Source of the DNA: JAVBPP01 sp031549535
Lineage (GTDB): Bacteria > Bacillota > Clostridia > Oscillospirales > Acutalibacteraceae
Assembly: GCA_031549535.1 (NCBI GenBank)
Contig: JAVBPP010000027.1
Coordinates: 1-21,104 of the forward strand
Direction of reading: 5' to 3'
DNA: 21,104 nucleotides
Shown here: positions 1-6,280 of the stretch, one piece after another
How the letters are laid out: each line of letters opens with the position of its first letter
Position numbering within the stretch: position 1 is the first letter of the stretch
Program-made: the position numbers and the translations under genes
The notes under the pieces: model-generated
Databases searched by the model: none
What the model was told of the DNA's origin: nothing
Seen by the model: only the letters and a program-made list of their open reading frames with translations

Positions 1-30
1 GGAGGTCAAAACCCGCATTGCCCGATTCAA

Positions 31-120
31 AGGGTTTTCAAAACTCTCCTGTCCGGGGTGCGGGGTTTTTGTAAACCGCTTCGTCTGGTTTATAGGGTTC
101 TGAAAACCGGGGCTGTCCGG
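31..120. repeat. diverged direct repeats at the left edge
   Basis: Two related units of about 27 bp (31-56 and 94-120) both begin AGGGTT and end CTGTCCGG. In addition the 12-mer GGTTTATAGGGT occurs exactly twice, at 87-98 and 119-130. The whole stretch 1-180 is rich in such short repeats. One forward frame is open from the window edge to a stop at 178-180, but its translation mostly reflects the repeats and I do not call it a gene. Function unknown; it could be the edge of a mobile element. Confidence 0.6.
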
Positions 121-138
121 TTTATAGGGTACAGTTTA
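86..138 (+). repeat. 53-bp inverted repeat, left copy
   Basis: This sequence is the exact reverse complement of the last 53 bases of the window (21052-21104). The match stops abruptly at 138 on the inner side. On the outer side its extent is unknown, because the right copy runs into the window end. Being inverted, it is not a circular-contig overlap. It most likely marks a dispersed repeat with at least two genomic copies, or an assembly break at such a repeat. Confidence 0.85.
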
Positions 139-188
139 AAAACACCACTTAAAAAGGCTGAAAACCCTTGTGAAATATAGGAAAACGC

Positions 189-217
189 TTGACACACCCC
201 CTAAAATTTAGTATACT
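189..217 (+). promoter_or_regulatory. strong sigma-A promoter ahead of the capsid module
   Basis: A perfect -35 box TTGACA (189-194) is followed by a 17-bp spacer and the -10 box TATACT (212-217). Transcription should start near 224, directly in front of the structured leader that ends in the terminator at 272-313. Confidence 0.8.
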
Positions 218-223
218 GAATAA

Positions 224-353
224 GTAAATAGGGCGTGAGTACCCTCTGTATCACCGCAGGGAAGCCTTTCAAGGGCGTGGGAAACAGTTTAGAGCTGTTC
301 TCACGCCCTTTTTGCTATATCAAGCCCACTCAGGGCGTTAAATGGAGGAAAAC
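224..353 (+). ncRNA. structured leader RNA or small RNA, possible attenuator
   Basis: The transcript predicted from the upstream promoter would begin here and meet an intrinsic terminator ending at 313, before the coding region at 354/406. The motif AGGGCGT occurs three times: near the 5' end (230-236), in the left arm of the terminator (272-278), and just ahead of the GGAGG site (332-338). All three can pair with ACGCCCT at 303-309. The first copy matches over 10 bp (230-239 with 300-309) and would compete with the terminator hairpin. This is the layout of a switchable attenuator or of a short stable RNA. I do not recognise it as a named RNA family. Confidence 0.5.
272..313 (+). terminator. 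intrinsic terminator in the leader
   Basis: A stem of about 15 bp is formed by 272-287 and 295-309, with one bulged A and one G-U pair. A run of five T follows at once. It lies between a consensus promoter and the first coding region, so it either ends a small RNA or attenuates the capsid genes. Confidence 0.75.
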
Positions 354-405
354 ATGAGAGACCTAAGGAATCTGGACAAAGCCCTGCTAAACTCTATCGG
401 AAACA

Positions 406-621
406 ATGCGTTCACAGGGCTACTCTCCGTTCAAAATCGCGGCAATGATCTATCGGCACGGTTATCTTGACGGCAAGGAATCTCAGCGGGAAAAAGTGAA
501 GGAGGCTTACAAGCGCCTTTACGACAGGAGCAATCCTACGCAGCCAGACACCACCAGCCCACCAGAGGCGACAGCGGACATAGTGCTGCAGCAAGAAGGG
601 AGTATTAGCAATGAGCAATGA
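406..621 (+). CDS. small phage-type protein of unknown function
   Basis: This is a 71-residue, mostly basic and hydrophilic protein with no signal peptide or membrane segment. It starts MRSQGYSPFKIAAM and its C-terminal third is rich in Pro, Thr and Ser. Its stop lies inside the next gene (scaffold), so the two are probably translationally coupled. It has no convincing ribosome binding site of its own. A 38-codon ORF in another frame starts upstream at 354 behind a strong GGAGG (344-348) and ends at 470, overlapping it. A frameshift joining the two, or coupling between them, is possible. I do not recognise the family; the phage label rests on its neighbours. Confidence 0.5.
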   Translation: MRSQGYSPFKIAAMIYRHGYLDGKESQREKVKEAYKRLYDRSNPTQPDTTSPPEATADIVLQQEGSISNEQ

Positions 622-1024
622 AATAAACAGCGCCAATAATGGCGGAAACGATACGCCGGAAACAACGGAAAAGACCTTTACACAAGCTGATGTGAACCGC
701 ATTGTGCAGGAGCGGCTCCGTACAGAAAAAGCAAAGACAGAAGCCGATGCTTCCCAGAGAGAGGCAGAGCTTAACAGGCGCGAGTTCCTGATAGAAGCAA
801 GGGAGACCATTGCAAAGAAAGGGCTTTCCGTTGACATTCTGGACGCTTTGAACACCAGCACACCGGAAGCCTTTTCAAGGGCACTTGAATTGATTGAACC
901 AAAAATAAGAAGCGGCTCATTGCCGCAAGAGTCCAACCCCGTGAGAGTGGACACCGGCGCGGCGCATGGCACGCCGCTGGGTGCAGGCGGGGATGGAATA
1001 CGCCGAGCAATGGGCCTGGAGTAG
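611..1024 (+). CDS. phage capsid scaffolding protein (DUF4355-like)
   Basis: The 137-residue product has the typical build of a small tailed-phage scaffold. It has an acidic, Asn-rich start, then the motif KTFTQADVNRIVQERL (about residues 21-36), then a charged coiled coil to about residue 65. The C-terminus carries a Gly-rich stretch ending in RRAMGLE. Scaffold proteins of this class fill the procapsid and guide coat assembly, and they sit directly upstream of the major capsid gene, as here. The start is preceded by AAGGGAG and overlaps the end of the preceding gene by 11 bp. No protease domain is seen. Family assignment is good; DUF4355 is from recalled motif similarity. Confidence 0.8.
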   Translation: MSNEINSANNGGNDTPETTEKTFTQADVNRIVQERLRTEKAKTEADASQREAELNRREFLIEARETIAKKGLSVDILDALNTSTPEAFSRALELIEPKIRSGSLPQESNPVRVDTGAAHGTPLGAGGDGIRRAMGLE

Positions 1025-1039
1025 ACAGGAGAATGAATA

Positions 1040-1876
1040 ATGGCAATTGACCTTACAATTAAATATTTACCCTATACTGATGAGATTTTCACCACCGAAA
1101 GCAAGAAGTCGCTGCTCACGAGCCAAGACTTTGACTTCCAGGGTGCGCATGGTGTGAAGATTTATAAGATCGGAACGGCAGACATGCACGATTATGGGCG
1201 CTCCGGTGCATCGGATGGCAACTGGAGCCGCTACGGGGCTGTGCAGGAGATGGACGCAACAACAGAAAGCTTCACACTATCTAAGGATAGGAGCTTTACG
1301 TTTGCCATTGACAAGCTCGACACGGACGAGACAGCCATGCAACTACAGGCAGCTTCCGCGCTGGCGCGCCAGATTCGGCAAGTAGTCGTCCCGGAAGTTG
1401 ACGCATGGGTATTTCAACAGATGTGTGAAAAGGCGGGAACAAAACCGGCAGCAGTGGCTCTGACGGCAACCAATGTTTACGATCAAATTATCAGCGGCTC
1501 TAATGTGTTGGACACTGCGGAAGTGCCGGACACAGGGCGAGTACTGATGGTGACCCCCGATACTTACTTGCTCATGAAAAAGTGCAAGGATATCATCATG
1601 GAAACAGATATCGGAAATGATATGCGCATTCGCGGAGTGATCGCCAATGTGGACGGCATGGCCGTTATGCGAGTGCCCACGAACCGTCTACCGGCGAAGT
1701 TCGGCTTCATGATTGCCCATCCATGCGCAACTGTAGCACCCGCCAAACTGGAGGACTACAAGGTGCATCAAGACCCGCCCGGCATTTCCGGCAGCTTGGT
1801 AGAGGGACGTTGTGTCTATGACGCTTTCGTCCTTGAACACAAACAAAAGGCGCTGTACCTCCAGATGACAACGTAA
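1040..1876 (+). CDS. phage major capsid protein (HK97-fold type)
   Basis: The 278-residue product has the length and motifs of a short HK97-fold coat protein without a cleaved scaffold domain. An N-terminal arm (about 1-60) leads into the segment SFTFAIDKLDTDET, followed by helical ALARQIRQVVVPEVDAW (spine helix, about 104-125). Near the middle is the typical VLMVTPDTYLLMK strand and helix, and near the C-terminus the phrase KFGFMIAHPCATV. It begins 15 bp after the scaffold gene, with CAGGAGA about 8 bp upstream. The pairing with a DUF4355-like scaffold supports the call. No portal, protease, terminase or tail gene is seen nearby. Confidence 0.85.
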   Translation: MAIDLTIKYLPYTDEIFTTESKKSLLTSQDFDFQGAHGVKIYKIGTADMHDYGRSGASDGNWSRYGAVQEMDATTESFTLSKDRSFTFAIDKLDTDETAMQLQAASALARQIRQVVVPEVDAWVFQQMCEKAGTKPAAVALTATNVYDQIISGSNVLDTAEVPDTGRVLMVTPDTYLLMKKCKDIIMETDIGNDMRIRGVIANVDGMAVMRVPTNRLPAKFGFMIAHPCATVAPAKLEDYKVHQDPPGISGSLVEGRCVYDAFVLEHKQKALYLQMTT

Positions 1877-1935
1877 CACACCGGCAAGGGGCGCATGGCG
1901 GCAGCTGTGCGCTCTTGTTGATATGGAGGTATATC

Positions 1936-2145
1936 ATGAAGAGAATGCGAATTAAACTTTCCACGCCGGAAGAGGTGCGCCGAGCAATCTCCAGAATTGC
2001 CAATATGACGCTTAACGGTGAATTGGATGCTAAGACAGCCAACAGCATTATAATGGCCTGCAACGCCATTCTGGGCGCGATACGCACAGACGACCAGCAG
2101 CGCAGGATCGATGAGCTTGAGCGGCTGATTACAGAACAAAAATAG
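1936..2145 (+). CDS. small helical protein of the phage module
   Basis: The product has 69 residues from the ATG that follows GGAGG at good spacing. A more upstream in-frame ATG at 1915 has no such site. The protein is predicted all-helical: an N-terminal segment with TPEEVRRAISRIANM, a middle with AKTANSIIMACNAIL, and a charged C-terminal helix ending in ERLITEQK. Small helical proteins of this type are common in phages and integrative elements, but I know no function for it. It lies 59 bp after the capsid gene and 16 bp before the next small gene, so it is probably co-transcribed with both. Confidence 0.6.
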   Translation: MKRMRIKLSTPEEVRRAISRIANMTLNGELDAKTANSIIMACNAILGAIRTDDQQRRIDELERLITEQK

Positions 2146-2161
2146 AAAGGGTATGATTCAT

Positions 2162-2494
2162 ATGACAACTGCCGGAAACTTACTTGCCCGGATCAAGCGG
2201 CTTGAGGAAAAGGTGCGGCGCAAGCTGCTGATTGAGGTTACCTTTGAGGACGCGAGCAGAGAAATGCTAAACATAGATTCATTCATGGAACTGATCCGCA
2301 CACCATGTGCTGAAAACATTAGGAAGCTGGAGTTTGTGAACAATGTTCCAGGCAACGGACTTGTCCCTGCTCTACTTAGGGGGTTATGTGATGATGAGCA
2401 AGACGATGGCTTTATAGAGGCATTGCGCGAACAAGTACCGGCTATTTGGGGTTGTGCTGATGTCGGTTTGACCGACACCACAAGCAATGATTGA
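2162..2494 (+). CDS. hypothetical protein, end of the phage module
   Basis: The product is an acidic protein of about 110 residues with no signal peptide. An N-terminal helix with KRLEEKVRRKLLIEV may form a coiled coil; the rest is mixed. I prefer the ATG at 2162, which is about 10 bp from GAAAGGG, over the ATG at 2153, which sits almost on the ribosome binding site. I recognise no domain. It is the last gene before a 380-bp non-coding stretch that leads to the tRNA gene, so it is probably element cargo or a remnant. Confidence 0.5.
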   Translation: MTTAGNLLARIKRLEEKVRRKLLIEVTFEDASREMLNIDSFMELIRTPCAENIRKLEFVNNVPGNGLVPALLRGLCDDEQDDGFIEALREQVPAIWGCADVGLTDTTSND

Positions 2495-2555
2495 GTGATG
2501 GTGTGAGTCTGGCTCATATCAGGTGCTAGGCGATGCACCCACCACCATGCAAAGA

Positions 2556-2594
2556 GACAGCACTGTCATGGACTAAACTTGGGACAGTGCTGTC
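2556..2594. repeat. 12-bp perfect inverted repeat (hairpin)
   Basis: GACAGCACTGTC at 2556-2567 is the exact reverse complement of 2583-2594, with a 15-nt loop. Each arm is itself nearly palindromic. On the plus strand a short TTTT follows about 6 bp later, so it could act as a weak terminator for the phage module, or it could be a protein-binding site. Confidence 0.65.
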
Positions 2595-2607
2595 CCTAGT
2601 TTTCAGT

Positions 2608-2646
2608 TGTCCGCAATTTGCGTACTACTGAACTGTCCGCAATTTG
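2608..2646 (+). repeat. 13-bp direct repeat
   Basis: TGTCCGCAATTTG occurs exactly at 2608-2620 and 2634-2646, a 26-bp period. It could be a recombinase or transposase binding site. No transposase gene is near. Confidence 0.6.
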
Positions 2647-2791
2647 AGGATACCTTTCGGTCATTTTTGAGAAAGTTGGTATGCAAATGAAAAACCCTGA
2701 ACGATCAGATTTGAAATCCGGGCGTGCAGGGTCGTATGCTCAAGCCATACCCAAGTTATTCCCAAGGTATATCAGGGCAGCAAAATAGCTG

Positions 2792-2813
2792 TAAAGGGTA
2801 AACTAAAGGGTAA
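2792..2813 (+). repeat. tandem 10-bp repeat, possible integrase arm sites
   Basis: TAAAGGGTAA is present twice with a 12-bp period, about 60 bp from the 3' end of the tRNA-Ser gene. Short direct repeats at this distance resemble the arm-type sites of tyrosine integrases. That role is inferred from position only. Confidence 0.4.
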
Positions 2814-2833
2814 TACGCCATTTTTGGACATGG

Positions 2834-2867
2834 AAAAAGCCTGCAATCCCTTGAGATTACAGGCTTT
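2834..2867 (-). terminator. intrinsic terminator of the tRNA-Ser genes
   Basis: Read on the minus strand, 2855-2867 and 2836-2848 form a 13-bp stem that is complete if one G-U pair is allowed, followed by five T. It begins 5 bp after the encoded CCA of tRNA-Ser(GCU), so it ends that transcript. Confidence 0.8.
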
Positions 2868-2872
2868 AGCTT

Positions 2873-2963
2873 TGGCGGAGAAGGAGAGACTCGAACTCTC
2901 GCGCCGGTTACCCGACCTACGCCCTTAGCAGGGGCGCCTCGTCACCAACTTGAGTACTTCTCC
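2873..2963 (-). tRNA. tRNA-Ser (anticodon GCU)
   Basis: On the minus strand the acceptor stem GGAGAAG pairs with CTTCTCC, followed by the discriminator G and an encoded CCA. The anticodon loop reads CTGCTAA, giving anticodon GCU for AGC/AGU codons. A long variable arm and a length of 91 nt with CCA fit a class II tRNA-Ser. The T loop carries TTCGAGT. It is the second gene of a two-tRNA transcript. Its 3' end faces the phage-type segment, as expected for a tRNA used as integration site. Confidence 0.95.
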
Positions 2964-2970
2964 CAATTTA

Positions 2971-3068
2971 GACGTTAGATAGTAGATATTAGATTGTAGA
3001 CACTCTCCGATATCAGAATCTTCTAGCCGTTACACATCTACTGTCTAACATCTAAAATCTAATATCTA
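2971..3068. repeat. inverted and tandem TAGATATTAGA-type repeat between the tRNAs
   Basis: The spacer between the two tRNA genes is built from variants of TAGATATTAGATT and GTTAGATAGTAGA. The 18-mer at 2983-3000 is the reverse complement of 3051-3068 with one mismatch, and the other motif also recurs in inverted orientation. It could be a dispersed low-complexity element or an RNA processing hairpin between the tRNAs. Confidence 0.6.
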
Positions 3069-3070
3069 GT

Positions 3071-3159
3071 TGGCGGAGAGAGTGGGATTCGAACCCACGG
3101 TGCCTTGCGGCACGACGGTTTTCAAGACCGTTCCGTTATAACCACTTCGGTATCTCTCC
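3071..3159 (-). tRNA. tRNA-Ser (anticodon UGA)
   Basis: On the minus strand the acceptor stem GGAGAGA pairs with TCTCTCC, then G and an encoded CCA. The anticodon loop CTTGAAA gives anticodon UGA, which reads UCN codons. The variable arm is long and the length is 89 nt with CCA, typical for class II. It is the first gene of the transcript that starts at the promoter about 45 bp upstream. Confidence 0.95.
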
Positions 3160-3205
3160 GTACAGGGCGTTTCCTTCCCGGAGCAGTCACATTTCAGTGC
3201 AAGTT

Positions 3206-3235
3206 ATGTTAGCATAAAACGGGACACCTTGTCAA
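3206..3235 (-). promoter_or_regulatory. promoter of the tRNA-Ser pair
   Basis: On the minus strand TTGACA (3230-3235) is followed after 18 bp by TAACAT (3206-3211). It points toward tRNA-Ser(UGA), whose 5' end lies about 45 bp downstream. Confidence 0.65.
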
Positions 3236-3299
3236 TGCCTTTTTGCTTTAATTTTCAGTTTCCTAAAAAGTATTGTGTCTTGAGTAAGATTAACATTTC

Positions 3300-4160
3300 T
3301 TATTGTTTGGGCGCAACATAGTCGCCGGAAACAAACTCCACAAATTCATCCATAGTGGTTTCTTGAACCAACATGAATCGCCCGAGCAGCAGGGGATTTG
3401 TGTTTTGGGTAACATATTGCTTTTTTATTGTAAGCGCATACTGGAAATCTAATTCGCGTAATACACTTACAACGGTTTGGCTATATGCGCCGTATGGGTA
3501 GGCAAAGGATTCTGTGCGCATCAGCGGCAGCTCCAAGCTTTTTCGTATGTCCTGCAACACCGTTTCACGTGTCTCTTTCGTGAGCAACGATTGCTGCGGA
3601 TCATTCTTTTTCTTTCCGTCAACCTTGCGGTGTAAATTATATGTATGACTTTGGTATTCAAACACATCCGCGCATCTGGCCATCCCCTCGCGCGATATGA
3701 ATTGTTTTGTCCCTGGCTGAAATAACTCCTCCTGTTCGCCAACGTAAGAGGTTATCACGTACTCAACCGCATGAAACCCAAATTCCTTTAAAATAGGGTA
3801 GGCAAATTCCAGATTGTTTAGAAAACCATCATCGAAGGTGATAAGGATGCTCTTGGGGGGCAAGTCCTTCTTTTCATACAAAAAACTAACAAGTTGTTTT
3901 GAATCGATACTCGTGTACCCATTGTCATATAAATATTGCATTTGTGCACGAAAGTCCTCCAGTGGTGTTTCATATCGGTATGCCGGCTTCGAGCAGTATT
4001 CTTCGGGCAATACCGAATGGTATAGTATGACAGGAAGTTTTTGCCCACTGGCATTCCCCGCCGAAAAAAAACCGTTCCCATGCAAATAGATCCCTGTGGA
4101 CACTATGGCGCTGAGTAAAACGACCAAAAGAAATATGGAGCATACAGATTTTAACTTCAT
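3300..4160 (-). CDS. exported polysaccharide deacetylase (NodB domain)
   Basis: The product has 286 residues from the ATG that follows AGGAGGG; an in-frame ATG 18 codons upstream lacks a comparable site. Residues 7-26 form an uncleaved signal anchor or signal peptide, so the enzyme acts outside the cell. The carbohydrate-esterase-4 (NodB) motifs are present. They are TFDDG at 108-112 (catalytic and metal-binding Asp), SHTYNLH at 171-177 (metal-binding His pair, H-x4-H spacing) and FAYPYG at 219-224. The family removes acetyl groups from N-acetylglucosamine in peptidoglycan or other glycans. Lying next to spoIIID it might have a spore-wall role, but its single-anchor build equally fits vegetative envelope modification. 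The exact substrate cannot be read from sequence. Confidence 0.88.
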   Translation of the reverse strand: MKLKSVCSIFLLVVLLSAIVSTGIYLHGNGFFSAGNASGQKLPVILYHSVLPEEYCSKPAYRYETPLEDFRAQMQYLYDNGYTSIDSKQLVSFLYEKKDLPPKSILITFDDGFLNNLEFAYPILKEFGFHAVEYVITSYVGEQEELFQPGTKQFISREGMARCADVFEYQSHTYNLHRKVDGKKKNDPQQSLLTKETRETVLQDIRKSLELPLMRTESFAYPYGAYSQTVVSVLRELDFQYALTIKKQYVTQNTNPLLLGRFMLVQETTMDEFVEFVSGDYVAPKQ

Positions 4161-4641
4161 CGAAAGCCCTCCTGTGAGCGGTGTGGTATCATACCTTATA
4201 TGAGTATACGCCATAAGTTTAGTTTTGTCCTGTCTTTTCTAAAATTTTAACGAAGTTGTAACTTTTGCAGTAACATATGAGTTATACCAATCACCATTAA
4301 GAATACTTCCTGCAAAATTCGGCAAGAGCGCATACACGAAACGCTCGTTACCGGATTTTGCAAGTATTCTAAAAGGTAATTGGTATTAGGTGCTTGCGGG
4401 TAAACAGTTGAGGGGTGCTCCATTTGTTTCTTTGATTGTTTTTTGGATATTTCCGCCGTCAGATTGGAACGTTTCTTGCCAACAATAGCGATACCGCGCA
4501 CCGGAACCTGTTTGGAATGGCGCGTAACTGTGATTCAAAGCCGGAGTAATAACTGCTAACTGCTCCGCATAAGTATTAGCGATACCGGATTCCGCGAATC
4601 AACGCGAAACGGGTCCGGAAGTTAATACGGGAGGGCTTGCT
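4161..4641. other. gene-free divergent intergenic region
   Basis: The region separates the leftward deacetylase gene from the rightward spoIIID. It holds the deacetylase ribosome binding site, the MITE-like hairpin, and the spoIIID leader. A minus-strand open frame here (about 84 codons) runs through the hairpin and shows no family features. Within the leader, sequence around 4588-4618 can fold on itself (CCGGA with TCCGG). A loose sigma-E-like pair (ATA at 4549, CATAAGT at 4568) is too weak to call. Confidence 0.6.
4282..4388. mobile_element. MITE-like imperfect hairpin, copy 1
   Basis: About 107 bp form one long imperfect hairpin. The left arm starts TTATACCAATCACC and the right arm ends GGTAATTGGTATTA, whose reverse complement is TAATACCAATTACC. 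The arms match for about 45 bp with scattered mismatches, around a loop containing CATAC. There is no coding capacity. A second element with the same end TAATACCAAT and a CATAC loop lies at 20964-21052. The build fits a miniature inverted-repeat element; no target duplication is clearly seen. Confidence 0.65.
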
Positions 4642-4887
4642 TTGAAAGGTGTCGTTGAGGAAAGAGCAGTAGAGCTTGCGGAATATATCGTGGAAAATAA
4701 GGCAACGGTGCGCGCCGCCGCAAAGGAGTTTGGGATTTCAAAATCAACCGTACATATGGACGTGGCGCAGCGCCTGCGCAGGCTGAATCCACAGCTCTAT
4801 ACCGAGGTGCGTGAAGTGCTGGAGGTCAATAAAGCGCAGCGGCACATCCGCGGCGGACTCGCAACGCGGGAAAAATATAAAAAATAG
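4642..4887 (+). CDS. spoIIID: sporulation transcriptional regulator SpoIIID
   Basis: This 81-residue DNA-binding protein matches SpoIIID in length and build. The N-terminal part (MKGVVEERAVELAEYIVENKATVRAAAKEF) leads into a helix-turn-helix with GISKSTVHMDVAQRL, then a basic tail ending in GGLATREKYKK. SpoIIID is the mother-cell regulator that acts after sigma-E and prepares sigma-K expression during endospore formation. Translation starts at TTG, chosen because GGGAGGG lies 6 bp upstream and the frame matches the family start. The gene marks the organism as a spore former or a descendant of one. It is monocistronic; the next gene has its own promoter. Confidence 0.93.
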   Translation: MKGVVEERAVELAEYIVENKATVRAAAKEFGISKSTVHMDVAQRLRRLNPQLYTEVREVLEVNKAQRHIRGGLATREKYKK

Positions 4888-4909
4888 CGATTTTCAAATT
4901 GAGAGGATA

Positions 4910-4938
4910 TTGTATTTTCGCCTCCTGTATGGTATAGT
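4910..4938 (+). promoter_or_regulatory. promoter of the inositol dehydrogenase gene
   Basis: TTGTAT (4910-4915), a 17-bp spacer and TATAGT (4933-4938) lie 44 bp ahead of the start codon; GGGAGG follows at 4966-4971. Confidence 0.55.
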
Positions 4939-4982
4939 TTAACTCATGTGAAAAAACTGCCATATGGGAGGATTTTATTGTT

Positions 4983-5996
4983 ATGAAACAACTGCAAATC
5001 GGCATCATCGGTGCGGGCAGAATCGGCTCGCTCCACGCAAAATCCGTTACCTATAATGTACCTACGGCGACGGTGGCCGGTATCACGGATATTAATCCGG
5101 ACATGGCAAAAAAGGTTGCGGACGAACTCGGCATTCCCAAGGTCTATGCAAACTATAAGGAGTTGCTTGCGGATCCGCAGGTTCAGGCCGTGTTCATCTG
5201 CTCCTCAACGGATACCCATGCGGATATCGCCGTGGAAGCCGCAAAGGCCGGCAAGCATATTTTTTGCGAAAAGCCTGTGGATTTGACGCCCGAAAAGGTC
5301 AAGGCTGTCATGCAGGCTGTTAAAGAGGCGGGCGTAAAACTGCAGGTGGGTTTTAACCGCCGCTTTGACCACAACTTTTCCTATATTAAAAAATTAGTGG
5401 GGGACGGCAAGGTCGGCGACGTGCACGTCGTTAAGATTACCTCGCGTGACCCCGCACCGCCTCCTGCGGAGTATTCCGCATCCTCCGGCGGTATGTTTTT
5501 GGATATGACCATCCATGATTTCGATATGGCGCGTTATCTCGCGGGCAGCGAGGTCACGGAGTTGTATGCAAATGCAACCTGCCTTGTTGACCCCGCAATC
5601 GGCAAGGCGGGCGATGTGGATACCGCCGTGATTACCCTGAAATTTGCAAATGGTGCAATCGGTGTGATTGATAACAGCCGCCGCGCCGCCTATGGCTACG
5701 ACCAGCGCGTTGAGGTGTTTGGCAGCAAGGGTGCGGCCCAGGCGGAGAATGACACCCCAACCACCGTTACTTTTTCCGGAGAAGAACGTGTGGAAAAAGA
5801 TAAGCCGCTGTACTTCTTCCTGGAGCGTTATATGCAGTCCTTCCGTGATGAGGTACTGCAGTTTGTGGACGCCGTGAACAACGATACCGCAACCCCGACT
5901 ACGGGGGAGGATGGCTTGAATTCTCTGTTGGTGGCGCTTGCCGCGAAGAAATCTGTGGCAGAGGGCAGGCCGGTTGCAATCAGCGAGATGCAGTAA
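4983..5996 (+). CDS. iolG: inositol 2-dehydrogenase, Gfo/Idh/MocA family
   Basis: The 337-residue product has the usual length for NAD-dependent myo-inositol 2-dehydrogenase, which oxidises myo-inositol to scyllo-inosose in the cytoplasm. The Rossmann motif GAGRIG is at 10-15, the EKP motif with catalytic Lys at 96-98, and the substrate and proton-relay pair D174/H178 in the sequence DMTIHDFDMARYL. The phrase VGFNRRFD is typical for the IolG branch. No other inositol gene is adjacent, so related sugar substrates cannot be excluded. It has its own promoter and ends 16 bp before the riboswitch, whose promoter may lie inside its 3' end. Confidence 0.85.
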   Translation: MKQLQIGIIGAGRIGSLHAKSVTYNVPTATVAGITDINPDMAKKVADELGIPKVYANYKELLADPQVQAVFICSSTDTHADIAVEAAKAGKHIFCEKPVDLTPEKVKAVMQAVKEAGVKLQVGFNRRFDHNFSYIKKLVGDGKVGDVHVVKITSRDPAPPPAEYSASSGGMFLDMTIHDFDMARYLAGSEVTELYANATCLVDPAIGKAGDVDTAVITLKFANGAIGVIDNSRRAAYGYDQRVEVFGSKGAAQAENDTPTTVTFSGEERVEKDKPLYFFLERYMQSFRDEVLQFVDAVNNDTATPTTGEDGLNSLLVALAAKKSVAEGRPVAISEMQ

Positions 5997-6012
5997 AACC
6001 ACATAGTATATG

Positions 6013-6214
6013 ATTCGGTGCCAAAGAGATTTGGTGAAAAGGGAATCCGGTGTAAAACCGGAGCAGCCCCCGCTACTGTGAGAAGGACATTCCTTGGTTT
6101 CAGCGCGTTGCTGACGCCACTGAGCAATCGGGAAGGCGAGACAGGGAACCGTAAGCTTGACTTACGGCATGCAAACACATGATGGATGACTTCAAGCCAG
6201 GAGACCTGCCGAAT
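6013..6214 (+). promoter_or_regulatory. cobalamin (B12) riboswitch
   Basis: The core is unmistakable. The B12 box GCCACTG is at 6116-6122, preceded by GCAGCCCCCGCTACTGTG and followed by GGGAAGGCGAGACAGG. The outer helix is closed by ATTCGG (6013-6018) with CCGAAT (6209-6214). This class senses adenosylcobalamin or related corrinoids and normally turns off genes for B12 synthesis or uptake. The expression platform follows as an intrinsic terminator, and the first start codon comes about 175 bp later. Confidence 0.96.
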
Positions 6215-6235
6215 TGTATTACCCGTTTATGGGTT

Positions 6236-6280
6236 ATTGCTATGTTCCTGCGGAGGGCAGGAAGGGGCAATTCGTTTTTT
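6236..6280 (+). terminator. riboswitch expression-platform terminator
   Basis: The inner stem TTCCTGC/GCAGGAA (6245-6251 with 6257-6263) and the outer stem ATTGC/GCAAT (6236-6240 with 6267-6271) are followed by six T. GAATTG at 6211-6216 overlaps the closing strand of the riboswitch and can pair with CAATTC at 6268-6273. The ligand-bound closing helix would therefore free the terminator, consistent with shut-off by B12. A smaller CCCA/TGGG hairpin plus T5 follows at 6281-6298. Confidence 0.75.

Larger units (their letters stand above)
2495..2872. other. gene-free stretch between phage module and tRNA-Ser, likely attachment region
   Basis: No plausible gene is visible. The stretch holds, in order, a 12-bp perfect inverted repeat, a 13-bp direct repeat, a tandem 10-bp repeat, and the terminator of the tRNA genes. 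A phage module ending in a repeat-rich segment next to a tRNA 3' end is the usual layout of an integration site. No integrase gene and no second copy of the tRNA end are in the window, so this stays an inference. Confidence 0.4.

Noticed and set aside
1..180. Open forward frame from the window edge to 178-180, possible gene end
   Set aside because: Its content follows from short DNA repeats, and a neighbouring frame is also open for about 100 bp; no recognisable protein family.
4247..4501. Minus-strand open frame of about 84 codons upstream of spoIIID
   Set aside because: It runs through both arms of the MITE-like hairpin, has no convincing ribosome binding site and shows no family features.
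4549..4574. Sigma-E promoter for spoIIID (ATA, then CATAAGT)
   Set aside because: The match to the sigma-E consensus is loose and the spacing uncertain; sequence alone does not support a call.
5394..6002. 202-codon minus-strand open frame opposite iolG
   Set aside because: It lies fully antisense to a well-supported gene and has no family features; it is a by-product of codon usage.
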